23,342 bases of DNA. Source: Paludibacter sp. (GTDB lineage Bacteria; Bacteroidota; Bacteroidia; Bacteroidales; Paludibacteraceae). This document shows positions 21,470 to 23,342 of this stretch, piece by piece. The position numbers and the translations under genes were made by a program. Within the stretch, counting starts at the first letter, position 1; every line of letters starts with the position of its first letter. Under the pieces are notes generated by a model. It had not been told where the DNA came from. It was given only the letters and a program-made list of their open reading frames with translations, and did not search any database. Location: positions 1 through 23,342 of the forward strand of contig WRGS01000229.1 of assembly GCA_009787075.1 (NCBI GenBank), in the 5' to 3' direction.

Positions 21470-23236
21470 ATGAATATAAAACTGAAATTGTGTGCTGTCA
21501 ATATAGTATTTCTTTGTTTTTCAGCGTTTTGCGCTGCGCAAAGCAACGATTCCATTATAAAAAAATCTGTAACTGTTGAGCGTGATTTTGTTCCCGAAAT
21601 TCAATCGGCGGGCAAAATTGAAACTACACCATCGGTTGTTCAACCACAAAAAACCGTGATTGATGCGGTTTATTCCGATTTTTCTTCACCTCTATCGCTC
21701 GGAGGAAACATTCATCCGCTTTCGGCGGCAACTTTGCTTTATGCTCACCGCGCTGGCGACCGCCCCGGTTTTGCGCGGCTGGCTGTCGGTTTTTATCCAA
21801 ATTCAATAGCCGATTTTTCGTATCCTTTAATCGACCGCTCGGATATGCGGCTTGATGCGGTTATAAAGCAGCGCGGCGTGTACAACGAACAATATTATAT
21901 GACTACAACAGCGCAGTTGGCTTTTGATAAATATTTTGATAATTTGACGCTTTTTGGCGGATTAAATTTTGGCTATCAGGGACTTAAATATTATGGAGAA
22001 AATTATAATGAAAACGCGGAAGAGTTGTATTTTTCGCGCCTGATTATCAACGACCCAACCGTAACTTATTACGCAGCGAATTTCCCATATAATTCTGTGT
22101 TAATCAAAGATTTAGATGAAGCGTCAAAATTCGCGCATTTTTTTCGCGCAGGTGCAAATTTGGGAGTTCGCTCGGCAGAAAATGCAGAGAATTGGCGTTA
22201 TCTTGCACGGCTGAAATATGGGCTTTTTCGCAATACGGCGGGCGTTACAGAACATTTTGTTAATACTTCGGGGCAATTGAGTTTTATTTTTAATGAAAAC
22301 AGAATTGGAGTTGATGCCGAACTTTACAACGCTTTTTATAATTCAAAAATGGAAATTAATTTTCCTCAAAAATATGGCGTACTTGTTCTCTCGCCTTATT
22401 TTGAATTTAATCAACTCGAAAAATTTGATATAAGGTTTGGTGTTTTGTCTGCCATTCAGTTTGCGGGCGAAAAAGGTCTTAAATTTGCGCCTGATGTGCG
22501 CCTCGAATGGAAACCTATACCAAAAACTTTGAAAATTTATGCAGGCTTTACAGGAAAATATAAAGTCAATTCTATGGACGAACTTTTTTACGAAAATCCG
22601 TATCTTGCTTCTGATGTGCGTGTACGCGACACTTATACGCCGATGGAATTTTACGGCGGGCTGCTGATAAAGCCAACAGCGGGACTACTTTTTGATGTTT
22701 TTGCCGATTACAGCATAACAAACAATGATTATTTTTTCGTAAATAAATCTTACTGCTACAAGCAGGGAAATGTTGCTTTGCAACCGCAAGACAGTATGAT
22801 TTTTTCCAACCGCTTCGATGTGGTTTACGACCACAGTAATTTGCTAATTTTGGGCGGACGAGTTTCATATACTTTGAAGGACAAATTTAACTTCGATTTT
22901 TCTGGAAAATATTTTACAGGACCGCTCAAAATTCAAGAATTTCCCTGGCAGCGACCGCAATATGAATTTACGCTGAATACCTCTTATCGCGTTGTAAAAG
23001 ATGTAAATCTTTCATTAACAGGATATTATCAAACAGGTTTAAAAGCGCGGCTTGGCTCGTTTGCCGCGCCAATGAAAAATCGGCTTGACCTCAATTTCAG
23101 CGCATCATACACTTATTCCGAGTGGCTGACTGTTTTCCTTGCAGGAAATAATTTGCTTAATCAAAAATATGATATTTATTTTGGATACAAAGTTCAGGGT
23201 ATAAATGCTATGATTGGCGCGGTGGTGTCGTTTTAA
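21470..23236 (+). CDS. TonB-dependent-receptor-like outer-membrane barrel without plug
   Basis: The 588-residue protein has a signal peptide (MNIKLKLCAVNIVFLCFSAFCAAQ). A periplasmic stretch with VTVERDFVPEIQSAGKIETTP follows, then a long run of amphipathic beta strands to the C-terminus, which reads NNLLNQKYDIYFGYKVQGIN and ends in a terminal Phe. The NLLNQKYD segment matches the last strands of TonB-dependent receptors. There is no plug domain and no TonB box, and 588 residues is short for a receptor of 700-1000. Such plugless relatives are common in Bacteroidales, often near TPR proteins, and their function is unknown. It follows pafA by 152 bp on the same strand. Transport of a pafA product is conceivable but unsupported. 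Confidence 0.7.
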   Translation: MNIKLKLCAVNIVFLCFSAFCAAQSNDSIIKKSVTVERDFVPEIQSAGKIETTPSVVQPQKTVIDAVYSDFSSPLSLGGNIHPLSAATLLYAHRAGDRPGFARLAVGFYPNSIADFSYPLIDRSDMRLDAVIKQRGVYNEQYYMTTTAQLAFDKYFDNLTLFGGLNFGYQGLKYYGENYNENAEELYFSRLIINDPTVTYYAANFPYNSVLIKDLDEASKFAHFFRAGANLGVRSAENAENWRYLARLKYGLFRNTAGVTEHFVNTSGQLSFIFNENRIGVDAELYNAFYNSKMEINFPQKYGVLVLSPYFEFNQLEKFDIRFGVLSAIQFAGEKGLKFAPDVRLEWKPIPKTLKIYAGFTGKYKVNSMDELFYENPYLASDVRVRDTYTPMEFYGGLLIKPTAGLLFDVFADYSITNNDYFFVNKSYCYKQGNVALQPQDSMIFSNRFDVVYDHSNLLILGGRVSYTLKDKFNFDFSGKYFTGPLKIQEFPWQRPQYEFTLNTSYRVVKDVNLSLTGYYQTGLKARLGSFAAPMKNRLDLNFSASYTYSEWLTVFLAGNNLLNQKYDIYFGYKVQGINAMIGAVVSF

Positions 23237-23342
23237 AAAAAGGAAATTTATAGAAATGCCATTTTGCAATGTTGTGTACAAACGGCGAGAGTGCGGCAAA
23301 CAGAGATTCTGAAACTGTGAAAACTTGAACTTCAAACGCAAT

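Overview
The window reads as chromosomal DNA of a low-GC member of the Bacteroidota, most likely an anaerobic Bacteroidales. Reasons: a secreted protein with a type IX secretion (T9SS) C-terminal sorting domain; lipoproteins with acidic or lysine residues right after the lipobox cysteine; several promoters matching the Bacteroidota pattern TTTG-n19-21-TAnnTTTG; weak or absent Shine-Dalgarno sites; and families largely confined to this phylum (TIGR02757, a GlsB-like acyltransferase, Omp28, PafA, DUF7935-like). No rRNA, tRNA, CRISPR array, intact insertion sequence or prophage was seen. Most genes are housekeeping, envelope or stress-defence genes.

Layout. 1-681: 3' part of a TIGR02757 gene. 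682-1305: gene-free, made of degenerate repeats (a 149-bp MITE-like element and two GC-rich hairpins). 1306-3626: a T9SS-exported protein followed by a 50-aa peptide gene, closed by a strong terminator at 3677-3708. 3820-6619 (+): kce (lysine-fermentation cleavage enzyme) with its own promoter, a membrane histidine kinase and an AlkD-like repair protein. 6626-13050 (-): TIGR01212 radical SAM protein overlapping an Lrp/AsnC regulator, a GlsB-like lipid N-acyltransferase, an outer-membrane protein, mutL and a PAP2 phosphatase. 13111-16139 (+): NadR-like kinase, a relic resembling a type I restriction S subunit, an unknown lipoprotein, an Omp28-like lipoprotein and a Nudix hydrolase. 16150-16773 (-): a small outer-membrane barrel. 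16899-17943 (+): a DUF7935-like membrane protein and thiol peroxidase tpx. 17972-18120: a second, inverted copy of the 149-bp element. 18195-19310 (-): trxA-thyA. 19650-23236 (+): alkaline phosphatase PafA and a TonB-receptor-like barrel without a plug.

How the genes fit together. Several products act at the cell surface or periplasm (T9SS cargo, Omp28, two small barrels, PafA, PAP2, large barrel). Others handle oxidative and DNA damage (tpx, trxA, mutL, AlkD-like, Nudix). Kce points to amino-acid fermentation, although no other gene of that pathway lies here.

The best candidates for something undescribed are: (i) the 149-bp inverted-repeat element present twice in opposite orientation; (ii) a nearly identical 37/38-nt element upstream of both lrp and trxA; (iii) a perfect 20-bp palindrome where the -33 box of the GlsB-like gene should be; (iv) the 50-aa peptide gene behind the T9SS protein; (v) a MutL that lacks the usual endonuclease-motif residues. 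No complete novel defence or biosynthetic system is visible.
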